Translations under genes and position numbers: made by a program | NCBI GenBank assembly: GCA_049647585.1 | Contig: JBARXY010000011.1 | Span: forward strand, 124,001-188,000 | From: JAGQSZ01 sp049647585 | Lineage (GTDB): Bacteria > Actinomycetota > Acidimicrobiia > Acidimicrobiales > Microtrichaceae | Length of the DNA: 64,000 nucleotides | Direction: 5' to 3' | Shown: positions 1-8,527 of the stretch, in pieces | Numbering within the stretch: the first letter of the stretch is position 1 | Layout: the number at the start of each line of letters is the position of its first letter | Notes under the pieces: model-generated | The model's input: only the letters and a program-made list of their open reading frames with translations | The model's database searches: none | What the model was told of the DNA's origin: nothing

Positions 1-414
1 GCTCAGTCGTCGAAACTCGTTGGCCCCTTCCGGGTCCAGATAGTTGGCCACCACCACGCCTTCGACGATGTCGGCCTGGACTGCTGCCAGTGGCCGGGCT
101 TCGCGACGGATTGCGATGACGATCGAGTCGCCACGACGTTGGATCGTGCGGTCGAGGTCGGCAGTGCGCGGAGGGGACCGGAAAACCGGCGTGTCCAGGT
201 CGAGGCGCCTGGCAACAGCGAGGACGAGGCGGACGCTCTCGGAAAAGTCGGCTGCCGAGGCTGAATGGTCATGTGTAGACACGGTGACCGGCGAGTTCGA
301 CAGCTGGTCCGCTGAAGGAACTGCCCTGAGCTGCGGCTGGCGCCGGAGAGATGTTGGGGTGCGGGAGTTCATGGGACGATTGTCCCGCGCCGGTGTGACA
401 ATCTCGATCGGCAC
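1..414 (-). CDS. Partial conserved-looking protein, function unknown (3' end beyond the window)
   Basis: An open frame on the minus strand runs off the left edge without a stop. It reads as a plausible soluble protein: the first part is polar and low in structure, followed by an alternating hydrophobic/charged stretch containing ESVRLVLAVARRLDLDT, DSIVIAIRREARPLAAVQ and then EGVVVANYLDPEGANEF. The start is either GTG at 414 or ATG at 372; neither has a clear ribosome-binding site. Codon pattern and amino-acid composition are better than in the competing frames of this stretch. I do not recognise the family. It is transcribed divergently from the amidotransferase gene that begins about 40 bases away. 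Confidence 0.45.
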   Translation of the reverse strand, partial: MPIEIVTPARDNRPMNSRTPTSLRRQPQLRAVPSADQLSNSPVTVSTHDHSASAADFSESVRLVLAVARRLDLDTPVFRSPPRTADLDRTIQRRGDSIVIAIRREARPLAAVQADIVEGVVVANYLDPEGANEFRRLS

Positions 415-455
415 CTGAGTGAACAATTGGATGGACGAGAAATGAAGTCAGACTC

Positions 456-1175
456 ATGAAGTCGGTCGAGATTGGCCTGCTGCTCTGCGATCACCTTGAC
501 GACGACGTCGCCACTGTTGTCGGTGACTACCCCGAACTGTTTCCCGACGCCTTCCTGCCCGCTGGGGTGAACCTACGGATCTATGAGGTGACCGAGGGAG
601 ACCTGCCCGGCTCAACCGACGAGTGCCGCGGTTGGATCACCTCGGGTTCGCGCTACTCGGCCTACGACGACGAGCCGTGGATCGCAGCGCTGTCCGAATT
701 CACAGTCGCCGCGGCCAACGACCGCGTGCCCCACATGGGAATCTGCTTCGGACACCAGTTGATCGCCCAGGCACTCGGCGGACGTGTCGAACGTTCGGCC
801 GCTGGCTGGGGTGTCGGCGCCAAGGAGTTCGAGGTGATCAACTCTGCCCCGTGGATGCAGCCCGCGAGTGAGCGGTTCCGAGTTCTGATGAGTCATCAGG
901 ACCAGGTCGTCGAGTTGCCCGAAGGTGGACAGACCATCGCTGCCGCTCCCTACTGTCCCGTAGGCGCCTACCGAGTCGACTCGCACGTGTTCTGCGTTCA
1001 AGGGCATCCCGAGTTCGTTCCGGAATTGAACCGCCTGCTGATCGAGAAGCGTCGATCCAAACTAGGTGAACCGACAGCCGGCGACGCCCTCGCCAGCCTT
1101 GACGAACCGCTGGACCATGCACTCCTGATCGAGTGGACTGCCCGCTTCTTCGACATGGCCGGCGACATGGCATAA
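456..1175 (+). CDS. Class I glutamine amidotransferase family protein (GMP synthase-like)
   Basis: 239 residues, the usual size of stand-alone GATase1 proteins. The nucleophile elbow GICFGHQ puts the catalytic Cys at residue 97, and a GHPEF motif further on supplies the catalytic His and the adjacent Glu. The family hydrolyses glutamine to deliver ammonia, or cleaves gamma-glutamyl compounds such as gamma-glutamyl polyamines; no partner synthetase lies next to it, so the acceptor is unknown. It has no signal peptide, so cytoplasmic. The C-terminus ends in FDMAGDMA, encoded by a short direct repeat of gcgacatgg that continues past the stop codon. The family call is firm; the substrate is open. 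Confidence 0.85.
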   Translation: MKSVEIGLLLCDHLDDDVATVVGDYPELFPDAFLPAGVNLRIYEVTEGDLPGSTDECRGWITSGSRYSAYDDEPWIAALSEFTVAAANDRVPHMGICFGHQLIAQALGGRVERSAAGWGVGAKEFEVINSAPWMQPASERFRVLMSHQDQVVELPEGGQTIAAAPYCPVGAYRVDSHVFCVQGHPEFVPELNRLLIEKRRSKLGEPTAGDALASLDEPLDHALLIEWTARFFDMAGDMA

Positions 1176-1292
1176 GACACCGCTGGCGACATGGCGGGCC
1201 CTGCTCTAGCGCTCTAGCTTGCGGTGTCCCCCGCCCATTGTTCTTGAGCTGTTACCGGCGTCGAAGTTCTTTCCGATTTGGAGTTAGACCCT

Positions 1293-2408
1293 GTGAATAC
1301 GTCCCACGCCACGAAGTCCCCGATCGTGGGAGTGCCAGCAGAGGTCAAAGACAGCGAATACCGGGTCGCCATCAGCCCCGACGGTGTGCGGGAACTGGTC
1401 CTCAACGGTGTAGAGGTCGTTGTGGAGAGCGGCGCCGGCGAAATGTCGTCGATCACCGACGACCAGTACAGCTCAGCTGGCGCCAGAATCCTGGCAAATG
1501 CCGACGAGGTTTGGGGAAACGCTTCGGTCATCTGCAAGGTCAAAGAACCCCAACCGTCGGAGTATCAGTACCTGCGCGAGGGGCTTGGACTGTTCACCTA
1601 CCTCCACCTGGCCGCCTACCCCGAGGTCGCCGAGGTACTGGTCGACCGTCGTGTCACGGCACTCGGATATGAGACCGTCCAAGGCTCCGACGGGACGTTG
1701 CCGCTGCTCGCTCCGATGTCGGAGATCGCCGGTCGGATGGCCGCACAGGTTGGAGCAAACCTGTTGGAGCGTCCCAACGGCGGATCAGGGGTACTCCTTG
1801 GCGGGTCGGCCGGTGTGCGTGCCGGCAAGGTAGTCGTGGTCGGCGCCGGCAACGTCGGCTGGAATGCGGCTCACGTCGCCGCTGGCATGGGCGCCGACGT
1901 CGTAGTTCTGGACAAGGACCTGGAACGGTTGCGCTGGGTCGACCAGGTCCGCAGGACCTCCGTCACGACACTCGCATCCAACCGCGGGTCGCTCGAACGT
2001 TGCGTCGCCGAGGCCGACCTCGTCGTGGGCGCCGTGTTGGTAGCCGGCGGAAGAGCCCCGACGGTCATCGATGAAGAAATGGTCCGCTCCATGAAAGCGC
2101 GTTCGGTCATCATCGATGTCGCGATCGACCAGGGTGGGTGTGTCGAGACCTCGGTCGAGACGACCCACACGGAACCGACGTTCATCAAGCACGGCGTCGT
2201 CCACTATGCAGTGGGCAACATGCCCGGCGCCGTCCCCCACACCTCGACCTACGCCCTGACCAACGCGACCCTCCCCTATCTCCTGGACCTTGCCAGCCAC
2301 CACCAGGACATGAGTCAGAGCCGCACGGCGCTTGCCGGTGGGCTCAACACACACGCAGGCGCTGTCACCAACCCAACTGTCGCCGAAGCATTGGGGATGT
2401 CCAGCTGA
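1293..2408 (+). CDS. ald: Alanine dehydrogenase
   Basis: NAD-dependent reversible deamination of L-alanine to pyruvate and ammonia. The sequence follows the family throughout: N-terminal VGVPAEVKDSEYRVAISP, the YLHLAAYP and GYETVQ segments, a Rossmann glycine motif VVVGAGNVGWNAA, and a C-terminal NMPGAVPHTST active-site loop. A longer frame opens at TTG 1278, but GGAG at 1280-1283 sits nine bases before GTG 1293, which gives a 371-residue protein, the normal family length. It is cytoplasmic. It stands alone between the amidotransferase and the acyltransferase, each with its own short leader, and no regulator is adjacent. Confidence 0.93.
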   Translation: MNTSHATKSPIVGVPAEVKDSEYRVAISPDGVRELVLNGVEVVVESGAGEMSSITDDQYSSAGARILANADEVWGNASVICKVKEPQPSEYQYLREGLGLFTYLHLAAYPEVAEVLVDRRVTALGYETVQGSDGTLPLLAPMSEIAGRMAAQVGANLLERPNGGSGVLLGGSAGVRAGKVVVVGAGNVGWNAAHVAAGMGADVVVLDKDLERLRWVDQVRRTSVTTLASNRGSLERCVAEADLVVGAVLVAGGRAPTVIDEEMVRSMKARSVIIDVAIDQGGCVETSVETTHTEPTFIKHGVVHYAVGNMPGAVPHTSTYALTNATLPYLLDLASHHQDMSQSRTALAGGLNTHAGAVTNPTVAEALGMSS

Positions 2409-2466
2409 GAATTCGCCACCAGATTCGCCCGCGAATTCGGCTCGTCGGCAAGAAACGGGTCCTAGC

Positions 2467-3753
2467 ATGAGCCGCATGCCCACAGGTCGGACCTCGTCCA
2501 GCGACTCAGATTCCTCCGCTGGAGGCGCCCCGAAGCAGACCAGGCCGAAGGGTCCGCGAACGACCCAGCCGCCCCGCAACTCCCGCGCCGCCGGGACCGG
2601 ATCACGGTCCACGAAGACACCCGAGTCAGAGTCGGCAAAGCCTCCTCGGGATCCTCGCATCAACACACGTGTCACTCCTAGGACATCCGAACGAGAAATC
2701 CTCTCCAGCGCCCGCCGAAAGTCGGATCACAAGCGGGCCGAGCGCACCGCATCCGAGCGCACCCCGGCCGACACAAACGCCGGGCGCACGAATGCCGGAC
2801 GCACCAGAACGGCTGGACGGTCGCCTTCAGACGCCGTCACTGTCGACGCCGAGCTAGGACCCGCCGCCGGAAGTGCGCTCGACGACCTGGTCAGGGACTC
2901 CAGAGCCGAGCGTGACGCGCGCCTGCCGGTGCGACGCGAACCGCGTGACGATCCAGATGATCTGGGCGAAGGTCGGGTCAGCGACGTCAACGAGTGGGGC
3001 CGCTCCGAGCACATGCGGTCGCTGGTAAGACGGGCTTACGACCCGATCTACAAGCACTGGTTCCGGGTCGAATGGGAGGGCCTTGAGAAGATCCCGCCCG
3101 GGGGTGCTCTCCTCGTCGCAAACCATGCCGGGGCCATCCCTTCCGATGCCCCGGCCATCATGCACGGCATCGAAACCGAGCTTGGACGACCCATCTACGG
3201 GCTGGCCGACAATTTCTTCCGCACCGTCCCCGTGGTCGGAACACTGTGGAACCGTCTTGGTGGACTTCCGGCCCACCCGGACAACGCCTACCGGCTACTG
3301 AGGCAGCAGGACCAGTTGGTGCTGGTGTTCCCCGAGGGGACGAAGGGTCCGGCCAAGACGTTCAACGAGCGCTACAAGCTGCGCCGCTTCGGCCGAGGCG
3401 GATTCGTTGAGATCGCCATGCGCGCCGGCGTACCGGTCGTACCGATCGCGGTGGTCGGCGCCGAGGAGTCGATGCCGACCATCGTGCGGCTGCCGACCTT
3501 GGCCAAGGCGTTCGGTCTGCCCTATGTCCCCCTGACCGCCAACATGCTGGTCGCCGGGCCGCTCGGGACCGTGGCCTATTTCCCGGCGAAGTTCAAGATG
3601 AAGGTGCTCGACCCGGTACGTTTCGAAGTTCCACCGGACCAGGAGCGCTACTCGCGGTCACGCGTCATGGACGAATCGGAAGCGATACGGGACAAGATCC
3701 AGTCGGCGCTCTATGAGATGCTGCGCAAGCGAAACAGTGTCTGGTTCGGATGA
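2467..3753 (+). CDS. Lysophospholipid acyltransferase family protein (PlsC/LPLAT-like)
   Basis: 428 residues from ATG 2467; the upstream in-frame extension overlaps ald and is unlikely to be translated. The first ~190 residues are a disordered Ser/Thr/Arg/Asp-rich tail. The catalytic domain follows with VANHAGAIPSDA (an NH...D acyltransferase motif with a wider H-to-D spacing than HX4D, as I recall from this actinobacterial subgroup), FPEGTKG as the second substrate motif and PVVPIAVVG. It probably transfers acyl groups to a lysolipid or related acceptor at the inner membrane face. The next gene encodes an SDR epimerase; the same pairing occurs in mycobacteria (Rv0501/Rv0502 from memory), suggesting a shared envelope-lipid role. 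Confidence 0.82.
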   Translation: MSRMPTGRTSSSDSDSSAGGAPKQTRPKGPRTTQPPRNSRAAGTGSRSTKTPESESAKPPRDPRINTRVTPRTSEREILSSARRKSDHKRAERTASERTPADTNAGRTNAGRTRTAGRSPSDAVTVDAELGPAAGSALDDLVRDSRAERDARLPVRREPRDDPDDLGEGRVSDVNEWGRSEHMRSLVRRAYDPIYKHWFRVEWEGLEKIPPGGALLVANHAGAIPSDAPAIMHGIETELGRPIYGLADNFFRTVPVVGTLWNRLGGLPAHPDNAYRLLRQQDQLVLVFPEGTKGPAKTFNERYKLRRFGRGGFVEIAMRAGVPVVPIAVVGAEESMPTIVRLPTLAKAFGLPYVPLTANMLVAGPLGTVAYFPAKFKMKVLDPVRFEVPPDQERYSRSRVMDESEAIRDKIQSALYEMLRKRNSVWFG

Positions 3754-3816
3754 GGAGCGGTTGGGGCTGTCGGTGCGAAGGACTTTTGGGGATGCTGAAG
3801 AGGATGGTTGGACCGC

Positions 3817-4950
3817 ATGAGTAGGCTCGCTCACACACCGCTGGAGTCGGTCGCCGACAGACGGCCCGAGACGGGCCGACGGGTGCTCGTCACTGGACTT
3901 GGAACCTTCTGGGGTGGCCGTGTCGCCCAGGCGCTCGAGGCTGACCCGAATGTCGACGTGATCGTCGGCCTGGACGTCTTCGAACCGACCGTCGAACTCG
4001 AACGAACCGAGTATGTGCGGGTCGACGCGAACTACTCGATCCTCTCGCGGATCGTGCGGGCCACCCAGGTCGACACGATCATCCACACGTTCCTCGTCGT
4101 AGACCCGACCCAGATGTCACGACGCTCGATGCACGAGATCAACGTGATCGGCACGATGAATCTGTTTGCGGCGGCGTCGTCGGCAAACTCCACCGTTCGC
4201 AACGTCATCGTCAAGTCATCGACGATGGTCTACGGCTGCGCACCCGAGGATCCCACCTGGTTCACCGAAGACACCCCGCGGTCTCGTCGGGGCCATACTT
4301 CGGTCGAACGCAGCCTCGAGGCCGTCGAGGGTTACGTACGGGACTTCGCCGAGGACAACCCGCATGTGAACGTCGCGCTGTTGCGATTCTCCAACGTCAT
4401 CGGCGCAGAGATCGAAACGCCCCTCACCCGGATGTTGCAGCTTCCGATGGTTCCGTCGCTTTTCGGCTTCGACTCGCGGTTCCAGTTCGTCCACGAGCGC
4501 GACGTGGTGCGGGCGCTGCTGTTCGCCTTCGACCACAACCTTGCTGGCGTCTACAACGTCGCCGGCGACGGTCAACTGCCCTGGTCCGAGGTTGCTGCGA
4601 TCTGCGGGAAGCGCACAATGCCGTTTCCGCCGTACGGAACCCAGTTGATAACGGGTCCGCTCCGTCAACTCGGCATCGTTGATCTGCCCGAGGAGTATGA
4701 GGGACTACTGAAGTACGGGCGAGGTGTCGACAACCAGCGGTTCAAGGACGTGGGTTTCCAGTACGAGCACACCTCGGCCGAAGCCATCAACGCCTTCATC
4801 CAGTCAGTTCGCCTCCGGCGGACCATCGGGGACCATCAGCCGTCGTACCGTTACGAGCGCGACGTCGAGCAGTTCTTCCGGCACTCACCAGCCGTCGTGC
4901 GTGAGCGTCCCCAGCCCGAAGTCTTTCCAGGACTCGAAGACGAGGAGTAA
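3817..4950 (+). CDS. NAD-dependent epimerase/dehydratase (extended SDR)
   Basis: 377 residues. The Rossmann motif VLVTGLGTFWGG (TGxxxxxG type) lies near residues 23-34. VKSSTMVYG follows at about 135, and the expected catalytic Tyr-x-x-x-Lys is not evident (HTSVERS stands there), so enzymatic activity may be altered. Later come ALLRFSNVIG and YNVAGDG, typical of sugar-nucleotide epimerase-like proteins. A purine-rich GAAGAGGA precedes ATG 3817; TTG 3808 is an alternative start. It lies 63 bases downstream of the acyltransferase gene and resembles the mycobacterial GalE-like/PlsC-like pair. The fold is sure; the substrate is not. Confidence 0.82.
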   Translation: MSRLAHTPLESVADRRPETGRRVLVTGLGTFWGGRVAQALEADPNVDVIVGLDVFEPTVELERTEYVRVDANYSILSRIVRATQVDTIIHTFLVVDPTQMSRRSMHEINVIGTMNLFAAASSANSTVRNVIVKSSTMVYGCAPEDPTWFTEDTPRSRRGHTSVERSLEAVEGYVRDFAEDNPHVNVALLRFSNVIGAEIETPLTRMLQLPMVPSLFGFDSRFQFVHERDVVRALLFAFDHNLAGVYNVAGDGQLPWSEVAAICGKRTMPFPPYGTQLITGPLRQLGIVDLPEEYEGLLKYGRGVDNQRFKDVGFQYEHTSAEAINAFIQSVRLRRTIGDHQPSYRYERDVEQFFRHSPAVVRERPQPEVFPGLEDEE

Positions 4951-5150
4951 GCCTGTCATCGTCGGATCGATGACCACCATCAACATGGGGCGGGTTGGCG
5001 CTGCTCCAGATGAAATGAAGTAGGGACGACTCTTCCTCAAGTAAACGTGTCTGCAGGCGGCGGGTGCGGCCGGTCGACTCTGTAGCAGAGCACCCCGATT
5101 GCGACCTACTGTCGTCAGGTGTTCGCGTTTTCACAGCGGGGGAGTCGGTC

Positions 5151-5717
5151 ATGAGTCGTTCAGTTGCGGTCGTCATGATGGTTACGTTCGGTGCGTTGCT
5201 GCTGGTGGGATGTTCGCCGGATGAACCGGGCCATTCAAGTACAACCACTACCATGTCCGAGGCGGATGAGGCTCAATGTAAAGTTGAGGGCCGGACCGTG
5301 GAGACCGCAATCGAGGCTTACGGTGCGACGACCGGGGCCTACCCGGAATCGATTTCTGATTTGATTCCAGAATGGCTTGGGGACCCACTTCGATTCGAGT
5401 GGATCTACACCACTGATGGCTCGACCTTCACACTCGACGGTGTGTGCCCCTCCAGCGGCACCACAACGACCACTCCCGAGGCAGGGGAGGCTCAATGTAA
5501 AATTGAGGGCCGGACCGTAAAGACTGCAATCGGCGCCTACCGTGCGCAGACCGGGGCCTACCCGGAATCCATTTCTGATTTGATTCCAGAATGGCTTGAC
5601 GGCCCACTTCGATTCGAGTGGACCTACACCACTAATGGCTCGACCTTCACACTCGACGGTGAGTGCCCCTCCAGCGGCACCACGACGACCTTGGGCAACG
5701 CGCGCCACGGTCTCTGA
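5151..5717 (+). CDS. Lipoprotein with two tandem pseudopilin-like domains
   Basis: 188 residues from ATG 5151, which follows GGGGGAG at a good spacing. The N-terminus is a type II signal with lipobox LVGC (Cys 21), so the protein should be lipid-anchored outside the membrane. Two copies of a 73-residue unit follow (from about residue 37), each with AQCK, GAYPESISDLIPEWL, a Trp-rich strand and TFTLDG.CPSSG, separated by Thr-rich linkers. The unit resembles the globular C-terminal part of type II/IV pseudopilins without the pilin N-terminal helix. The copies match at 60 of 73 residues, so the duplication is fairly recent. Function unknown. Confidence 0.78.
   Translation: MSRSVAVVMMVTFGALLLVGCSPDEPGHSSTTTTMSEADEAQCKVEGRTVETAIEAYGATTGAYPESISDLIPEWLGDPLRFEWIYTTDGSTFTLDGVCPSSGTTTTTPEAGEAQCKIEGRTVKTAIGAYRAQTGAYPESISDLIPEWLDGPLRFEWTYTTNGSTFTLDGECPSSGTTTTLGNARHGL
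5259..5693 (+). repeat. Tandem duplication, 219-bp period
   Basis: Copy 1 starts at 5259 and copy 2 at 5478; the 219-bp period is exactly 73 codons, so the frame is kept. Each unit has one Cys near its start (AQCK) and one near its end (CPSS), which could form a disulfide within the unit outside the cell. Confidence 0.85.
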
Positions 5718-5722
5718 GACGG

Positions 5723-6994
5723 TCAGCGGTGTTCGTTAACGACTTCGCGGGCCAGGTCGGCAATGTCCGCCTCGATCCTGTCCCAGTCGTAGTGCGCAGC
5801 GAACAACTCGAAGCCCCGGTCAGCCAACCTCTGACGCAATTGCCCGTCGGTCAGAACCCGGGCACAGGCCGAAGCGAACCCCGACGCGTCATCGGCGATG
5901 AGTGCGTCCAGACCGTCGGTCAGGTCGATGCCCTCACCACCGATCGAAGTCGTCACGAGCGGCAGTCGGTTGGCCAGGGCCTCGACCACCTTCAACCGCG
6001 TTCCGGCCCCAACTCGGATCGGGACGATCACTGCGTCCGCGGACCTGAGTTCCGGTTCGACGCTGTCCACCGAGCCGACCAGCTCCATTCCATCGACATC
6101 GCCAACCCACTCGACCTGGTGGCGACCCCTGCCGACAATTCGCACACGAACGTCGGGGACCTGCTGCGCCAGAAGTGGCATGACGTCTCTGGCGAACCAT
6201 TCGACCGCCTCGGTATTTGGCTCGTAGTCCAGCGCGCCTATGAACAGAAGCGTCGGCCGTTCCGAGCGCAAGCCGTACCGGTCCAGGTCCGCATCTTCCA
6301 CCCGGTCTGCCCCATTACCGATGACCACAGCGTTGGTACATCCCGAACGCTCGACGTCCAGCGCGCTACAGACGACGACCCGGTCGACCTTCGATGAGCA
6401 GTCCTTCTGAATCCTGTCCCACCTCGACTCATCGACCAGGTCGAATGCCCTCGACGTTGCCCATCGGGCAGCGATCTTTGCGCGCTCGATGACCGACGAC
6501 TCCGGCGGAAACCGTGGTGGCATCCGCCGCCTCAGATTGAGCGCCAGGTTCTCGAGATTGTCGAAGTCGACAATGGCCGGAGTGTCCCCGAAGACGTCCT
6601 GGAGCGGCCACCATGTGTCGACGTGGGAGAACCAGACCAGGTCGATCTGCTTTCCACTCGGACGCTCCCCCGCCATGACCCGGAACTCGAGGTGCTCGCG
6701 TAGCGCACGCCAGTCGGGCCCCAGGAGTCGACGGGGTACACCACTCCGCACCCCGCCCCGCACCCACTTGGGACCCCACTCCCTTATCGGAGCCTCGCCT
6801 CCGACGGGAAGCCACTCGACCAACTCGACGCCGGGAATCGATGGTTCCACCGGCGTGGCGGTCCCTTCACGGTGCAGCGCCACCACTTCGACCGCTCCGG
6901 CTCTGGCGAGTCCCCGGACCATGTGGTCCATACGCCGTCGGTACCCATCGATCGATGGCCATGGGTACTGTTCAGCCACCACCAGAGTTCTCAC
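5723..6994 (-). CDS. Glycosyltransferase family 4 (GT-B fold)
   Basis: 423 residues starting at GTG 6994. The N-terminal half begins VVAEQYPWPSIDGYRRR, typical of sugar-nucleotide-dependent GT-B enzymes. The C-terminal half carries TLLFIGALDYEPN, RIVGRG, the GAGTRLKVVEALANRLPLVTT donor-binding region and GGEGI. This layout resembles PslH-type glycosyltransferases that act on exopolysaccharide or glycolipid acceptors. No signal peptide; likely peripheral at the cytoplasmic membrane. It is convergent with the duplicated-domain lipoprotein gene (5 bases apart) and divergent from an enoyl-CoA hydratase. It is not adjacent to the exopolysaccharide locus 20 kb away, so a link is speculative. Confidence 0.85.
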   Translation of the reverse strand: MRTLVVAEQYPWPSIDGYRRRMDHMVRGLARAGAVEVVALHREGTATPVEPSIPGVELVEWLPVGGEAPIREWGPKWVRGGVRSGVPRRLLGPDWRALREHLEFRVMAGERPSGKQIDLVWFSHVDTWWPLQDVFGDTPAIVDFDNLENLALNLRRRMPPRFPPESSVIERAKIAARWATSRAFDLVDESRWDRIQKDCSSKVDRVVVCSALDVERSGCTNAVVIGNGADRVEDADLDRYGLRSERPTLLFIGALDYEPNTEAVEWFARDVMPLLAQQVPDVRVRIVGRGRHQVEWVGDVDGMELVGSVDSVEPELRSADAVIVPIRVGAGTRLKVVEALANRLPLVTTSIGGEGIDLTDGLDALIADDASGFASACARVLTDGQLRQRLADRGFELFAAHYDWDRIEADIADLAREVVNEHR

Positions 6995-7055
6995 GCCGGG
7001 GACCGTACCCGCTCCGGAGGACCATCAACCACAGCCTCGATCCGGGAGCAGTCCA

Positions 7056-7808
7056 TTGCCGCAGATTCTCATCGACCGCCACGACCGGGTTGCGGTTCTG
7101 ACCCTCAACGATCCGGCTCACCGCAACGCGTTGAATCTAGACCTGAACGAGGAACTCATAGCCGCTGTCGAAGCCTTGGAGAGCGATGACACGGTTGGAG
7201 CAATAGTGGTGACCGGCGCAGCTCCGGCCTTCTGTGCCGGCGCAGATTTGAGTCAACTCGGCGAATCGAAGCGGGATGGCCTGTCGAACATCTACCGCGG
7301 ATTCCTGCGGGTCGCGGATTCGACTCTTCCGACGATCGCTGCCGTCAATGGCGCTGCAGTCGGGGCAGGCATGAACCTGGCGCTTGCGTGCGACCTGCGG
7401 ATAGCTGGCAGGTCAGCCCGCTTCGACACGCGGTTCCTGGAACTAGGGATTCACCCCGGTGGAGGACACACGTGGATGATGCAGCGCGTCGCGGGAATGC
7501 AGACCGCCATGGCCACCGTCCTGTTCGGCGAAGTCCTTGATGGTGAAGAGGCTGAGCGGACCGGGATCGCGTGGCGCTGCGTCCCTGACGATGAACTTCT
7601 GTCGACTTCCATCGAAGTCGCCTCCAAGGCGGCCCGAGCCCCTCGGGAACTGGCTCTCCGCCTGAAGCAGACCCTCCTCGCGATGCCGGCTGTAGCCGAG
7701 CATTCTCGGGCAATCGAAGCGGAACTGGACGTTCAGGTCTGGTCGATGGACCAGCCGGAATTCGCGGCCAAGCTGTCTGCCCTCCAGGCCCGCATCTCAC
7801 GGTCCTGA
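7056..7808 (+). CDS. Enoyl-CoA hydratase/isomerase family protein
   Basis: 250 residues. The start is TTG 7056, because GGGAG at 7044-7048 is well placed and the homology begins at PQILIDRHDRVAVLTLN. Both oxyanion-hole segments are present: APAFCAGADLSQL (around residues 57-67) and NGAAVGAGMNLALACDLR. The two catalytic Glu positions of classical hydratases are not obvious: the region after the second oxyanion segment reads RFLELGIHPGGG, which retains one Glu. The enzyme may hydrate, isomerise or decarboxylate an acyl-CoA. It stands alone, divergent from the glycosyltransferase. Confidence 0.87.
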   Translation: MPQILIDRHDRVAVLTLNDPAHRNALNLDLNEELIAAVEALESDDTVGAIVVTGAAPAFCAGADLSQLGESKRDGLSNIYRGFLRVADSTLPTIAAVNGAAVGAGMNLALACDLRIAGRSARFDTRFLELGIHPGGGHTWMMQRVAGMQTAMATVLFGEVLDGEEAERTGIAWRCVPDDELLSTSIEVASKAARAPRELALRLKQTLLAMPAVAEHSRAIEAELDVQVWSMDQPEFAAKLSALQARISRS

Positions 7809-7839
7809 GCTGCTGGCGAGGCTAGACCGGCTACAGGAT

Positions 7840-8469
7840 CTACAGGACCCAGTCGCTCAGCAGCTCGTTACGCCGCTCGTCCCATTCCTCTGCCGTGATC
7901 GCGTAACGGATGTGGTCCTCCCACACGCCGTTGATCTCCAGGTAGCGCTCGGCGATCCCCTCGTCACGCAGCGCAAGCTTCTCGACCACACGTCGCGAAG
8001 AGGAGTTCCGGGGGATGATCGCGATCTGAACCCGGTGAAGAATCAGCTCCTCGAAGGCGAACTGCAGAACTGCCACCAGGGCTTCGGGCATATAGCCCTG
8101 TCCGGACTTCTTCTCGTCGATCCAGTAGCCCACGTAGGCGCTCTGGTGCGCTCCCCGGTGGATCGAGTTCAGATTGATCTCACCCGAGAACTGACCGTCG
8201 ACGAAAATGCCGAATCCGTAGCCGCTGCCCATCTGGATCTCGCGCATTCTTACCGAGCAACGCGCCGAGAAGGCCTGCCGATCTTCGACGGTGTCGGGCT
8301 GACCGGGGATCCTCATGGGCTCCCACTTGGTCAACCAGCCGTCGCAACGGCGCCTGACTTCGCGCCACTCGTCAAAGTCGTTGAGGGTAAGGGGCCGCAA
8401 CAGGAGCCGACGACCGTGTAGCAGCGCTGGGGTGGCGTTCATATCGCTCGGAGGTTTGCGGCGCAGCAC
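7840..8469 (-). CDS. GNAT N-acetyltransferase, RimJ-like
   Basis: 209 residues from GTG 8469, or 200 from ATG 8442; neither start has a strong ribosome-binding site. The N-terminus LLHGRRLLLRPLTLNDFDEW is typical of the RimJ/RimL branch, which acetylates N-terminal residues of ribosomal proteins or other amines using acetyl-CoA. VGYWIDEKKSGQGYMPEAL is the acetyl-CoA-binding Q/RxxGxG/A-type segment, followed by NSSSRRVVEKLAL. It lies convergent to the enoyl-CoA hydratase gene and upstream of ppx on the same strand. The target is unknown. Confidence 0.85.
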   Translation of the reverse strand: MLRRKPPSDMNATPALLHGRRLLLRPLTLNDFDEWREVRRRCDGWLTKWEPMRIPGQPDTVEDRQAFSARCSVRMREIQMGSGYGFGIFVDGQFSGEINLNSIHRGAHQSAYVGYWIDEKKSGQGYMPEALVAVLQFAFEELILHRVQIAIIPRNSSSRRVVEKLALRDEGIAERYLEINGVWEDHIRYAITAEEWDERRNELLSDWVL

Positions 8470-8527
8470 ATCGCCAACCCTAGCGATGCGACGGCATTCA
8501 CCCCAGATCGGAGCGGCCGAAGTTGGC

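Noticed and set aside
1152..1196. Direct repeat gcgacatgg across the amidotransferase stop codon
   Set aside because: Short (9-13 bp), imperfect and without other signs of function.
5038..5050. 13-mer caagtaaacgtgt shared with 28366-28378 as a possible regulatory motif
   Set aside because: A window of this size is expected to contain many chance 13-mer pairs; no palindrome or consistent placement.
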